This document shows positions 9,109-18,228 of a stretch of DNA of 64,000 bases, one piece after another. The notes below the pieces were generated by a model. It was not told the DNA's origin, ran no database searches, and saw only the letters and a list, made by a program, of their open reading frames with translations. The position numbers and the translations under genes are program-made. The DNA comes from a virus: the IMG/VR virus record IMGVR_UViG_3300006919_000042, positions 24,236-88,235 of that record. One strand, 5' to 3'. Every line of letters starts with the position of its first letter. Positions within the stretch are counted from its first letter, which is position 1.

Positions 9109-9132
9109 CCGTAGAATTAAAATCGGAATATC

Positions 9133-9384
9133 ATGGAATACATTGTAATTTTAGGAAAAGGATCAGTTAAAGGAACAACAATTCCCACGTCATTAAAGGT
9201 GTGGTCATCTAAATTCAATCGTGAGGTTGGAGATAAGATCACATTTGAAGGAGAAGTTTGGACAGTGCAACAAGCAGAGCTTTCATCTAAACAAGAAGCT
9301 ATTGAATTGAAGAATAGCATCATCGAACTCTTTATCGAGAAAGGATATTGGAAATCAGTAAGAACATTTAGAACAAAATTTTAA
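9133..9384 (+). CDS. Hypothetical protein upstream of rIIA
   Basis: An 83-residue mainly beta N-terminal protein ending in a helix; no family recognised. Preceded by promoter 9079-9108 and the ATCGGAATATC leader. The rIIA-like gene follows 18 bp later. Confidence 0.7.
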   Translation: MEYIVILGKGSVKGTTIPTSLKVWSSKFNREVGDKITFEGEVWTVQQAELSSKQEAIELKNSIIELFIEKGYWKSVRTFRTKF

Positions 9385-9402
9385 TAATAAAATCGGAAAA
9401 TC

Positions 9403-11580
9403 ATGAAATTAGTACAAGAATCGTTTAATGACACAGTAATGGGATCTGAAAAAGAGATGAATTTCTCTATCAGTGACGATAATCCTATCATCTTCGAAAT
9501 CCTTAGAGATAAGATGTATAGCAATAAGATCGGTAGTATCTGTAGAGAAGTATCTTCAAACTCACGTGATGCTAATAGAGAAGCTGGAAATGCTGATCTA
9601 CCAATTGAGATCACAATTATCAAACCATCAGATAAGATTAATATCAACGCATTAGTTGGTCACTTGAGTATATCATTCAAGGATTATGGTGTTGGAATTA
9701 CTCCTGACCGTATGGAAAACGTATTCGTAAAGTATGCTGCGTCAACTAAAAGAGATACAAATTCACAAACCGGTGGATTCGGATTAGGTGCAAAGACACC
9801 ATTCGCATATACTGACACTTTCACAATCGTTACAATTTGTAATTGGGAAGGAAAACTTCAGAAATTCACATATACTGCAATGATTGATGCTAGTAGAAAA
9901 GGTAAGATGATACTTTTTGAAACTGAGGATGCTCCAGATCAATCTACTGGAACTCAGATAATTATACCAATTAACACTCCAAATGACAGAGCACAATTTG
10001 AGAGAGAATGTGTAAACTACACATCATTCTGGGGAGTTGGTCAGGTTAAGTACAATGGATTTGAGAATGAGCCTAGTGTAAATGCAATCATTCAAGACAC
10101 AGATCAGTTCACGATATATTATAATGAAGACCTTGACAAAAGGTATAAGTTACTTATTGATGGTGTGCCTTATCCACTTGACAGAGACTACGTTAAAGTT
10201 AGTCGTTTAGGATTAGGTAGTGGATATTGCTTAGCTCTAAAATTTGGAGTTGGTCAACTGAATATCAGTGCAAATCGTGAGTCAATCCAATATGATGACG
10301 CTACAGTTAAGAAAATCAACAAGTTATATGCTGATATCAAAGCTGATATCCTTAAAATGTTTGTTGAGAAATTAAGTAGTGCAGACAACTATTTAGAGGC
10401 TTGTATCAAACATGCTACAGTTAATGCTAAGTTTCATGATATCAGATACATTGAAGATATTGACACTCGATTAATCGCATATGCATTTGCTGATGGTGGA
10501 TATGGTAGTGAGAGAGGAATTCTTTGGGATTGTAAAAGACAAGTGTTGAAATCAAATGATTATGAAGGGAAGAAGATAATCACTAGATTTCAATTCAAAC
10601 ACCATAAGGTGATCTTTGTTAAGAATCCAGGCACTTATGATAAAGTGAAGTACGCAGAGACTTCATCATTTGGAATTAGCCCACGTAATATCAAGATTGC
10701 AAAATACTACGGGGACAAGAAGAGAAACATCAGAAGAAACCGCACTATTTGGGATGAGCAGATTGCCAATGAAATGGATACATTTATGTTAATCGTTCCA
10801 ACCGGCGATGATGTTAAAGGTCAGAATAATGAAATGCTTGCATTTCAAGATGTTGGATTTGAATTCAAGATGTATGGTGATGTGCCAATGAAGAAGGGTG
10901 ATTCAACTTACAGTAAGTACGTTAAACAACCTAACGTTTGGGTTAAATGTAGAGAATTCAACAGTAGCATTTATAACGATAATGAGAGCTTTGATTTAGA
11001 TATAGACAGAGCAACGTTGAAAATTAATCCCACACAAGGAAAAACCAAAGATTTTGTGTACTATATGATTGATACATTGAAGGACGCAAATGAGGTTTGT
11101 TCGTGGAGAAAACATACTATGTTCAAAGCGCTAACTAAGTTAGGTGGAAAAAGAGTGATATTAGTCAATGAGAGATCACATAGAAACTATATTTCTAAGA
11201 TGAAGATGCAAAGTGCAGACGATGCATTTAAGGCTCTTAGAACGAAGCATTTGGCTGCTTGGACGGTACAGAGAGATTTGAAAGCAATCAAACGATTCTC
11301 AAGAGATTGTGGCTTTCCTGAGAAAGGAATTGAGAAGCTCCCTGAGCTGTTTCCAAAAGTATTGGTTGAAGCACTAACAACTGATACAGATAAACATCAC
11401 AATTTCAATGAGTTATGTGGAGATAAGATTCCAGCATTAGATATCAATAAGATGAAAGAGGACATTAATGCAATGAATAAAAAGTATCCAATGTTGAAGC
11501 CATTCATATATAACAGAGGAAGTGGAATCACAGCAGAAGAATTAACTCACGTCAGAAATTACATTAAGACAGTTGTGTAG
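9403..11580 (+). CDS. rIIA: rIIA-like protein with GHKL ATPase domain
   Basis: A 725-residue protein with an N-terminal GHKL (HATPase) fold. The N-box is REVSSNSRDA (E49, N53, D56), the G1 box is DYGVGI (about residues 92-97) and the G2 box is GGFGLGAKTP (about 125-134). Large phage proteins of this type adjacent to an rIIB homologue are the rIIA family. In T4, rIIA/rIIB allow growth in the presence of the Rex exclusion system, and their biochemical role is still uncertain. The ATG follows an AAAATCGGAAAATC leader. The promoter for rIIB overlaps its stop codon. Confidence 0.85.
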   Translation: MKLVQESFNDTVMGSEKEMNFSISDDNPIIFEILRDKMYSNKIGSICREVSSNSRDANREAGNADLPIEITIIKPSDKININALVGHLSISFKDYGVGITPDRMENVFVKYAASTKRDTNSQTGGFGLGAKTPFAYTDTFTIVTICNWEGKLQKFTYTAMIDASRKGKMILFETEDAPDQSTGTQIIIPINTPNDRAQFERECVNYTSFWGVGQVKYNGFENEPSVNAIIQDTDQFTIYYNEDLDKRYKLLIDGVPYPLDRDYVKVSRLGLGSGYCLALKFGVGQLNISANRESIQYDDATVKKINKLYADIKADILKMFVEKLSSADNYLEACIKHATVNAKFHDIRYIEDIDTRLIAYAFADGGYGSERGILWDCKRQVLKSNDYEGKKIITRFQFKHHKVIFVKNPGTYDKVKYAETSSFGISPRNIKIAKYYGDKKRNIRRNRTIWDEQIANEMDTFMLIVPTGDDVKGQNNEMLAFQDVGFEFKMYGDVPMKKGDSTYSKYVKQPNVWVKCREFNSSIYNDNESFDLDIDRATLKINPTQGKTKDFVYYMIDTLKDANEVCSWRKHTMFKALTKLGGKRVILVNERSHRNYISKMKMQSADDAFKALRTKHLAAWTVQRDLKAIKRFSRDCGFPEKGIEKLPELFPKVLVEALTTDTDKHHNFNELCGDKIPALDINKMKEDINAMNKKYPMLKPFIYNRGSGITAEELTHVRNYIKTVV

Positions 11581-11602
11581 AACATATATAGTAAGTATCT
11601 TT
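11573..11602 (+). promoter_or_regulatory. Promoter of rIIB, overlapping the rIIA stop
   Basis: TTG at 11573-11575, 20-nt spacer, TATCTTT at 11596-11602. The spacer has ACATA at 11582-11586, the position where other promoters have AGATA. The -33 box lies in the last codons of rIIA. Confidence 0.75.
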
Positions 11603-11631
11603 AAACAATAATAATCGTAAAATAATTCACC

Positions 11632-13137
11632 ATGAGTAAAAAAATCAAAGCAATCGTAAGTGAGAAAACAATCGTTATCCACTACGACGGGAAAAAAGTT
11701 AACATCCAAAAACAGACGGATCAAACACTATTCCAAGAAGTATCTCTGTTGATTGACAACAAAGATGAAAAGGCATTAATTGCCAAATTCAAATCGATCA
11801 AAGAGATCGCAGAAAAATTCTCCAACAAGATGATTGAAGTTGATAATGATGGCAAAGCCACTCTGAAAGGAAGTGACCGAGTTATTCCACCTGCAGTGAT
11901 TAAGAAGATGTTAGAGCTTGAAAAAGACCAACAAGACTTCTTACCACTAATCAGATTCTGGAGAAAACTTCAAAAGAACCCTAGTACTAATTCACGTGAA
12001 CAACTTTATGGATTCATGCTTGCCAATCATATTCCGATTACAGAGCAAGGTGACATAGTTGTTGAAAAAGGAGTTAGTCAAAAACGAGGTGGAGTTCCAG
12101 GTCATTTAATTGACGGACACTCAGGAACAGTTGATAATAGTGTTGGACAGACTGTAGAAATGCCTAGAAGTGGTGTCGTTGATGATCCAAAACAAACTTG
12201 TAGTCGAGGACTTCATGTTGGAGCACCTGACTTCGTTAGAAATCACTGGAACCAAAAGATCATCATTGAATGTGTAGTTAATCCTGAGGACGTAGTATCT
12301 GTTCCAGTTGATTATAGGAACACCAAGATGAGAGTTTGTAAGTATAAAGTAATGGGATATAGTTCTAAGAGTGAGAGAACTAATCAAGTCGTTGCAGTAT
12401 CCGATTTTGTTACACTACCAAGTGAGGCTGTATTGAAACTTCTTAAAGATGGTGTTGAAGGTGGAAAAGAGCAGAATGAGCCTAATGAGAAGCAGGCTGT
12501 AGTTACTAGCATTAAAGTCAATAAATCAATTACAACTACCAATGAGTATGTTGAAACATTGAGTAAGATGACTGCAGGTAAAATCATCACACACGTTGAG
12601 GAGGTTACAGGAACGAAGATTACCCTTAATCCTAAGAACAAGAAAGCCATCATCAAGAAAGGTGCTGAGTTACTTGAGATATTCCACACCACTAAACAGA
12701 TTGCTGCGACGCAAGAAACTCAAGATGAAGTAATTGCTACTGTCAAGAAGCAAGAAACTGGTCCTTGGAGTGTAAGAATGACAAGTGCTGGTAGCAGTAA
12801 ACTTGCAGTAGCTAAACTATATGTTGAACAATTCAATTGTGGTTTAAGAGCTGGTAAGCAGATGATTGATAAAGCACCATTCGTTATGATATCAGGTGCT
12901 AGTAAAAGATTTGCTGAAAGATATGTAAAGCTGTTTACTGAGGTTGGTGCTAAGATGGAGACGTTCAAACCGAATGTTGATAAGAAAGAGATCGTTCTTT
13001 CAAACCACACAATTCCTCAACTAATTGGAATGGTACAAGCTAAATTCAATGAGAGAATTAAGAGTAGAGCGCCTAGAACAGAGGTTGAATCTATCACAAG
13101 AAAGCTGTATGAAAGTGCAGGTTATAAAGTAATCTAA
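11632..13137 (+). CDS. rIIB: rIIB-like protein with L7/L12-like C-terminal domain
   Basis: A 501-residue protein. Its central part (LPLIRFWRKLQKNPST, YGFMLANHIPIT, then QTCSRGLHVGA and VVSVPVDY) is the conserved rIIB region. Unusually, residues about 380-455 (WSVRMTSAGSSKLAVAKLY, CGLRAGKQMIDKAPF, then FTEVGAKMETF) closely follow the ribosomal protein L7/L12 C-terminal domain, which binds translation factors on the ribosome. It has its own promoter (11573-11602) and ends at a strong terminator, so it is a single-gene unit. The N-terminus resembles a short beta domain. The L7/L12 likeness is by eye. Confidence 0.85.
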   Translation: MSKKIKAIVSEKTIVIHYDGKKVNIQKQTDQTLFQEVSLLIDNKDEKALIAKFKSIKEIAEKFSNKMIEVDNDGKATLKGSDRVIPPAVIKKMLELEKDQQDFLPLIRFWRKLQKNPSTNSREQLYGFMLANHIPITEQGDIVVEKGVSQKRGGVPGHLIDGHSGTVDNSVGQTVEMPRSGVVDDPKQTCSRGLHVGAPDFVRNHWNQKIIIECVVNPEDVVSVPVDYRNTKMRVCKYKVMGYSSKSERTNQVVAVSDFVTLPSEAVLKLLKDGVEGGKEQNEPNEKQAVVTSIKVNKSITTTNEYVETLSKMTAGKIITHVEEVTGTKITLNPKNKKAIIKKGAELLEIFHTTKQIAATQETQDEVIATVKKQETGPWSVRMTSAGSSKLAVAKLYVEQFNCGLRAGKQMIDKAPFVMISGASKRFAERYVKLFTEVGAKMETFKPNVDKKEIVLSNHTIPQLIGMVQAKFNERIKSRAPRTEVESITRKLYESAGYKVI

Positions 13138-13142
13138 TTCAC

Positions 13143-13170
13143 AAAAGGGCCATTAACGTGGCCCTTTTTA
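13143..13170 (+). terminator. Rho-independent terminator after rIIB
   Basis: AAAAGGGCC (13143-13151) pairs with GGCCCTTTT (13160-13168), followed by T. This is a clear stem and T tract. Confidence 0.88.
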
Positions 13171-13182
13171 AATTCACAAAAC

Positions 13183-13395
13183 ATGATAGTTTATAGAGAA
13201 GAGAAAGGTGGACTGATTACATTAGATGTATCAACACTGACGGCTGAGGAACTGACTGAGGAAGTCTTAGACAGATTCTATGTAATAGTAAGAAAGAAGT
13301 GGTGGGAGTCTCATCGTAGATTCTTGAAGAGAATTGCTAAAGTTTATAAGCAAAAGTCAAACACAATGGTAACATATAAAGGAAAAGTATTATGA
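13183..13395 (+). CDS. Small basic hypothetical protein
   Basis: 70 residues, acidic in the first half (TAEELTEEVLDRF) and basic in the second (KKWWESHRRFLKRIAKVYKQ). No family recognised. Its stop overlaps the dNMP kinase start by 4 bp (ATGA). Confidence 0.65.
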   Translation: MIVYREEKGGLITLDVSTLTAEELTEEVLDRFYVIVRKKWWESHRRFLKRIAKVYKQKSNTMVTYKGKVL

Positions 13396-14003
13396 TAATA
13401 GCAATCTCCGGTAAGGCTGGATCAGGAAAGGATGAAGTAGGTAAGATTATTCAATATCTTACAAGTCCAAGTGCAATATCAAAAGGAACTTATACACATT
13501 GTCAACAGTACGGTCACGTATATGACGTTGACTTTGTAATTCATAAGTTCGCTGCAAAGCTCAAATCAAGTATCGAGCATAAGTTTCCAAACGATTTCAA
13601 TGCATTCTTGTGGGAGACCTCAGGATCTGAATATCGTGATGAAGTAATTAAATGCTTAGGAATGACTCGTAGAGAGTTGTTGATTGATGAAGCAATGGCA
13701 CTCAGAGGGATTAATAAGGATTATTGGGTAGCAGCATTGATGGGAGAATACACTCTAGCAAGAAAGTGGTTGATAACAGATATGAGATTTCCAAACGAAC
13801 TTGAAGCTGTTGTTGAGAAACAAGGGTTCTGCTTACGTGTAGAACGTCCAGGAGCAAAGTTAATCGACTCAATCTCAGAAACTAGCTTAGACCACATCGT
13901 AGGTCAAGGAAAAGGCTTAGATGACGTAATCATCAATGATGGAACTATTGAGCAATTAGTTCAGTGCGTTCGTCATTGGATGATAGAGAGAGAGTTGCTT
14001 TGA
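13392..14003 (+). CDS. Deoxynucleoside monophosphate kinase-like protein
   Basis: A 203-residue P-loop kinase. The Walker A motif GKAGSGKD is at residues 7-14 and the ITDMRFPNEL strand-loop near residue 137 is typical of phage dNMP kinases. The enzyme would phosphorylate dNMPs released from host DNA to dNDPs and so feed the dNTP pool together with the ribonucleotide reductase two genes on. The LID and substrate region differ from adenylate kinases, so the specificity is inferred. Confidence 0.78.
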   Translation: MIIAISGKAGSGKDEVGKIIQYLTSPSAISKGTYTHCQQYGHVYDVDFVIHKFAAKLKSSIEHKFPNDFNAFLWETSGSEYRDEVIKCLGMTRRELLIDEAMALRGINKDYWVAALMGEYTLARKWLITDMRFPNELEAVVEKQGFCLRVERPGAKLIDSISETSLDHIVGQGKGLDDVIINDGTIEQLVQCVRHWMIERELL

Positions 14004-14494
14004 ATTTAGTGACAATACATACTGACGGAAGCGCAGTCAATAACAAGACTGTACACAACTCAGGCCATGGAGGGGCTGGTGTGGTATTTCATCATGGTGA
14101 AAGAGAAGTGACTCGACATTTTGGGTCATTCAGAAATACCACATCCGCACGCATGGAAATCTTCGCAATCATTAAAGCACTCGAACTAACACGTCCAGGA
14201 GTTTTGATTAAATTATTCACAGATAATCAATACTGTAGTAATACAATAAATCATGATTGGTACAATAAATGGATCACTACTCAAGCTGATAAAGCCAATA
14301 TGGATCTGTGGAGACGATTCAAAAAGATATATCAAACACATACATGCAACGGTAGTAGGATTGAAGTGACTTGGATAAAAGGTCACGCAAAGGGAAAGTA
14401 TATTCATAATGAGACAGCAGACCGTTTGGCCACTAAGGGTCGCCTAAAAGTCCGCGAGATTGTTGACAACCGAGATGGATTCAAAAATTGTTAA
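14000..14494 (+). CDS. rnhA: Ribonuclease HI
   Basis: A 164-residue RNase H with the four acidic residues in place: D9 (HTDGSA), E53 (ARMEIFA), D75 (FTDNQ) and D141 (NETADRLA). A Gly/His-rich WIKGHAKGKY loop precedes the last. I chose the TTG at 14000, which overlaps the kinase stop as TTGA in the same way as the ATGA overlaps elsewhere; an upstream GTG at 13964 is less likely. It would remove RNA primers and RNA:DNA hybrids during replication. Confidence 0.87.
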   Translation: MNLVTIHTDGSAVNNKTVHNSGHGGAGVVFHHGEREVTRHFGSFRNTTSARMEIFAIIKALELTRPGVLIKLFTDNQYCSNTINHDWYNKWITTQADKANMDLWRRFKKIYQTHTCNGSRIEVTWIKGHAKGKYIHNETADRLATKGRLKVREIVDNRDGFKNC

Positions 14495-14578
14495 AAAATA
14501 CAATCGAATAACCCATTCAAGAACTAAAGATTGTTAGTATTTTTATACTTCAATTTCAAAAAAATAACACCCACCAAC

Positions 14579-16573
14579 ATGGCGAGAAAATTCAAACTCA
14601 AGCAAGCATTTATAGAGCAATACAAAACCAAAAAGCCTCCATTCGGATTTAATGGCTTGGGAGAATTAACATACATCAGGACATATTCAAGAGTAAAAGC
14701 AGATGGGACCAACGAGGTTTGGTATGAAACAGTAAGAAGAGTAGTCGAAGGTACGTACAGAATTCAGCAGCGACATATTGAAAAGTATGGACTTGGCTGG
14801 AGTGAGTGGAAAGCTAATAATTCAGCTGAGGAGATGTATGATCGAATGTTCTCAATGAAGTTCCTTCCTCCTGGAAGAGGACTTTGGGCAATGGGAACAG
14901 CACTAACTGAGGAGCGAGATTTGTTTGCAGCATTAAACAACTGTGCATTCGTATCGACTGAGAATATTGGTTATAGTGGCGATGAAGCAGTTAAGCCATT
15001 TACATTCCTGATGGATATGAGTATGTTGGGAGTAGGAGTAGGATTTGATGTTCATGGAGAAAATAAGATTATTCTTGAAACACCTGATACAGAACAAATT
15101 ACCTATAAGATTCCAGATACACGTGAAGGTTGGGTAGAGTCAGTTTCAATACTACTCAAGAATTATTTCATGAAAGGACAGAAGCAAGTAGAATTTGATT
15201 ATTCAGACATTCGTCCATATGGAACGCTAATTAAAACGTTTGGAGGTACTGCCTCAGGACCAGATCCATTAATAGAACTACACAATCAGATCCGCAAGAC
15301 ATTCTCAGATAGACAAGATGAAAGAATCACTCAAACAGATATCGTTGATATCATGAACCACATTGGTTGCTGCGTAGTTGCAGGTAATGTCAGACGTACA
15401 GCTGAAATAGTATTTGGAAGTCCTAAAAGTGATGAGTATTTGAAGCTTAAAAGTTACACATACAATGCAGAAAAGGGTATTTATGAAGGAGAAATGGCTC
15501 ACAGAGCTGATTATGGTTGGACATCAAACAATAGCGTTTATGCTGAATTAGGAATGGATTATTCCAAAGTAGCTAATCAAACAGCACGTAACGGAGAACC
15601 AGGATATGCATGGCTACAGAATATGCAAAAGTTTGGAAGAATGGTTGATCCACCAAACTGGAAAGATAAGAAAGCTAAGGGAGCAAATCCTTGTGTAGAA
15701 CAAACACTAGAATCATTTGAACTATGTTGTTTGGTTGAAACTTTTCCTACACTACATACTGACATGGAAGATTACCTAAAGACGTTAAAATACGCTTATT
15801 TATATGCCAAAACAGTAACATTAGGGAAGACTCACTGGAGTGAAACTAATAAAGTGATGCTACGTAACAGAAGAATTGGAACATCACAAAGTGGAATTGC
15901 ACAATTTGTTGAGAAGCACGGATTAGAAACTTACAGACAATGGTGTAATAATGGATACAATACAATTCAAGCATACGATGAAGAGTACAGTGATTGGTTA
16001 TGTATTCCAAGATCGATCAAAACAACTAGTGTAAAGCCAAGTGGAACAGTAAGTCTGTTGCCAGGAGTTACACCAGGAATGCACTATCCTGAGGCAGCTT
16101 GGTATAAGAGAAGAATCAGAATAGCTACAACCAGCGCACTTGTACAGAAATGTATTGATGCTGGATATCACGTTGAGCCTGATGTAGTTAGTAGTAAAAC
16201 AATGGTAGTTACAGTTCCTGTTCACATTCCAGGAGTGAGAACAATTGATCAAGTGTCGATGTGGGAACAACTGTCATTAGCTGCATTCATACAGCATTGG
16301 TGGGCAGACAATCAGGTAAGTTGTACAGTAACTTTCCAAAAAGAAGAGGGATCGCAGATTAAAGCTGCGTTGAACTACTTTCAATACAAGCTAAAAGGGA
16401 TCAGTTTTCTACCAAAGACGGAAGCAGGTGCGTTTGCACAGATGCCTTACGAAGAGATAACAGAACAAGAGTATGAAGATAGCGTCAAAGGGATTAAAGC
16501 ACTAGACTTTAGTGGTGTTGGAGAGGATAGTACTCCAGAGAAGTATTGTGACTCAAGCAGTTGTGAGATATAA
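14579..16573 (+). CDS. nrdJ: Class II (adenosylcobalamin-dependent) ribonucleoside-triphosphate reductase
   Basis: A 664-residue monomeric class II ribonucleotide reductase. Residues matching the Lactobacillus enzyme are C122 (NNCAF) and C383, the redox pair; C372 in NPCVEQ, the thiyl-radical cysteine, with the usual 11-residue gap to C383; and the C-terminal relay pair C657 and C662 (CDSSSC), spaced by five. It reduces NTPs to dNTPs using B12 and does not need oxygen, so the host must make or import cobalamin. I start at the ATG at 14579; the in-frame TTG at 14531 lies in a likely leader. It follows the dNMP kinase and RNase H genes. Confidence 0.93.
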   Translation: MARKFKLKQAFIEQYKTKKPPFGFNGLGELTYIRTYSRVKADGTNEVWYETVRRVVEGTYRIQQRHIEKYGLGWSEWKANNSAEEMYDRMFSMKFLPPGRGLWAMGTALTEERDLFAALNNCAFVSTENIGYSGDEAVKPFTFLMDMSMLGVGVGFDVHGENKIILETPDTEQITYKIPDTREGWVESVSILLKNYFMKGQKQVEFDYSDIRPYGTLIKTFGGTASGPDPLIELHNQIRKTFSDRQDERITQTDIVDIMNHIGCCVVAGNVRRTAEIVFGSPKSDEYLKLKSYTYNAEKGIYEGEMAHRADYGWTSNNSVYAELGMDYSKVANQTARNGEPGYAWLQNMQKFGRMVDPPNWKDKKAKGANPCVEQTLESFELCCLVETFPTLHTDMEDYLKTLKYAYLYAKTVTLGKTHWSETNKVMLRNRRIGTSQSGIAQFVEKHGLETYRQWCNNGYNTIQAYDEEYSDWLCIPRSIKTTSVKPSGTVSLLPGVTPGMHYPEAAWYKRRIRIATTSALVQKCIDAGYHVEPDVVSSKTMVVTVPVHIPGVRTIDQVSMWEQLSLAAFIQHWWADNQVSCTVTFQKEEGSQIKAALNYFQYKLKGISFLPKTEAGAFAQMPYEEITEQEYEDSVKGIKALDFSGVGEDSTPEKYCDSSSCEI

Positions 16574-16598
16574 CTGTGGAAGTCTGATGTAGGATCCG

Positions 16599-16606
16599 TA
16601 TATTTA
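16599..16606 (+). promoter_or_regulatory. Possible -7 box before metallophosphoesterase gene
   Basis: TATATTTA fits TANNTTTA and lies 20 bp before the ATG at 16627, but no good TTG is found about 20 nt upstream. Weak. Confidence 0.3.
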
Positions 16607-16626
16607 AGCTCTTTAAAACATAACCT

Positions 16627-18165
16627 ATGAGTCGTTATACAACGAAAGCAAAGGAATTATCGAATGAGATAAAACCGCTAGTAGAAGCAAATCCACTCTT
16701 ATCAAATGTTAAAATAGCACAACTGATGGTCCTTAACGGGAATACATCAGGAGCTCAATACTTACGACACATCGTAGGAGCATGGAAAGCAATGCAAGGG
16801 CTGTCAGATCAGGCACTACCACAAGCAAAAGCAATACCACCTGATACAATTGGTAAAGTAGCTTCACCAACAGCTCCGAAGAAAGGAATTGAGATTAGAG
16901 GAGACCATATTGTTGTCAATTGGGATACTCAAACAATTATAACAACACTAGGAGATTGGGGTACTTACGTATCATCCTTCGATAGACATAGTTTAATTCA
17001 GAGAAAATATGTGTATTCGCATGGCAACGAGACAGCTGCGATTGTTGCAATGGAATTTGACTTTCCTCACACCAAAGCAGTTTATGTCTATGCAAGACTC
17101 CACGGATTTAGTAAAGCGTCTCCAGGACAAACTGACCTAGAATTTGAATTAGGTAAGAGTGTAGAGGACGCAGTTGAGGAGAATATCCAGACAATTAAGC
17201 GTAGAGTTTATAAAGGGACCAAAAAAGCTGAGTGGAAACAGACTCAAGAAGCTGCAACTAAGTGGTGGAACTTAGAGAATACATTACTAGAATCAATTGA
17301 AGTACTAGCTGCAGAACTTAAAGCTGAGAAGCCGAAACAACTACAATTCATCATACCTGAGACTGACTATCAATTCGCAGCATTTGTAGGAATTACAGAC
17401 GTACATTATCTCAAGATGTGCTATGACCATGCTGGAGGAATCACTTACAACAGAGAAATAGCAAAGACCAGACTTGAAGACCATGTAGTTAAATTAGCTG
17501 CAGAGGCTTCGCGTTACGGAAGACCTGAGAAGTTCTTTGTTACGTTAGGTAATGACAATATTCATGTAGATGGTATTCATCAATCAACAACTAGATTAAC
17601 AAGTCAACATGAAGCGAGTGATGGGATTTGGAGATTGGAGTTGAAGAACTACATACGTATTCAAATCGACCTAATTAATTACTACAAACAAATAGCACCA
17701 GTCACTGTGATTCCAGTTAAAGGTAATCACGATTACGAAACATCAATAGCAATCCAAGCATTCATTGACCTATATTATGAAAATGATGACCAAGTTGATG
17801 TGATTACCTGTCATGATGCACGTGCATATGTTCAGTATCATCAAGTATGTTTAATAACTACACATGGAGATGAGCTCAAATCTATAAATAACTTGGAAAG
17901 CCAAATACACAAGTTAATAATGGGTGAGGCTAAGAATCAAGGAATTGATGTGATGGAGGTTGAGTATTACATCATATTTCACGGACACGAGCACGTTGGA
18001 TCTACAAGAGATCTTAATGGTAGAGTACAGAGAATAGGACTAAGCTCATTGAGTGACATAGATGATTTCTGGCACAAAGCTAACGGGTATGTTGGTCGTC
18101 AACAAGAAAGTCAGATTATAATTATAGATCCAAAAAGAGGAAGAAAAGCAATTATGTACGCTTAA
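16627..18165 (+). CDS. Large calcineurin-like metallophosphoesterase
   Basis: A 512-residue protein. The first 60 residues form an HTH-like helical region (NVKIAQLMVLNGNTSGAQYL). A beta-rich middle follows, and the C-terminal half is a metallophosphoesterase: D-x-H in ITDVHYL (about 258), LGNDN (about 308), GNHD (about 366), THGDE (about 413) and HGHEH (about 452). It is not the SbcD homologue, which lies at 417-1454. The N-terminal HTH suggests it acts on nucleic acid, but the substrate is unknown. Confidence 0.8.
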   Translation: MSRYTTKAKELSNEIKPLVEANPLLSNVKIAQLMVLNGNTSGAQYLRHIVGAWKAMQGLSDQALPQAKAIPPDTIGKVASPTAPKKGIEIRGDHIVVNWDTQTIITTLGDWGTYVSSFDRHSLIQRKYVYSHGNETAAIVAMEFDFPHTKAVYVYARLHGFSKASPGQTDLEFELGKSVEDAVEENIQTIKRRVYKGTKKAEWKQTQEAATKWWNLENTLLESIEVLAAELKAEKPKQLQFIIPETDYQFAAFVGITDVHYLKMCYDHAGGITYNREIAKTRLEDHVVKLAAEASRYGRPEKFFVTLGNDNIHVDGIHQSTTRLTSQHEASDGIWRLELKNYIRIQIDLINYYKQIAPVTVIPVKGNHDYETSIAIQAFIDLYYENDDQVDVITCHDARAYVQYHQVCLITTHGDELKSINNLESQIHKLIMGEAKNQGIDVMEVEYYIIFHGHEHVGSTRDLNGRVQRIGLSSLSDIDDFWHKANGYVGRQQESQIIIIDPKRGRKAIMYA

Positions 18166-18168
18166 TGG

Positions 18169-18198
18169 TTGCTAGATAGATATATAATATGTATCTTT
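18169..18198 (+). promoter_or_regulatory. Bacteroidota-type promoter with AGATA spacer element
   Basis: TTG at 18169-18171, 20-nt spacer, TATCTTT at 18192-18198, AGATA at 18178-18182. It opens the long accessory operon. Confidence 0.82.
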
Positions 18199-18228
18199 GA
18201 CCATTATAAACAATTAAAATCGGAAATC

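Noticed and set aside
18169-18228. N-terminal extension of the 18229 gene from TTG 18169
   Set aside because: TTG 18169 is the -33 box of a strong promoter; the ATCGGAAATC leader marks GTG 18229 as the start.
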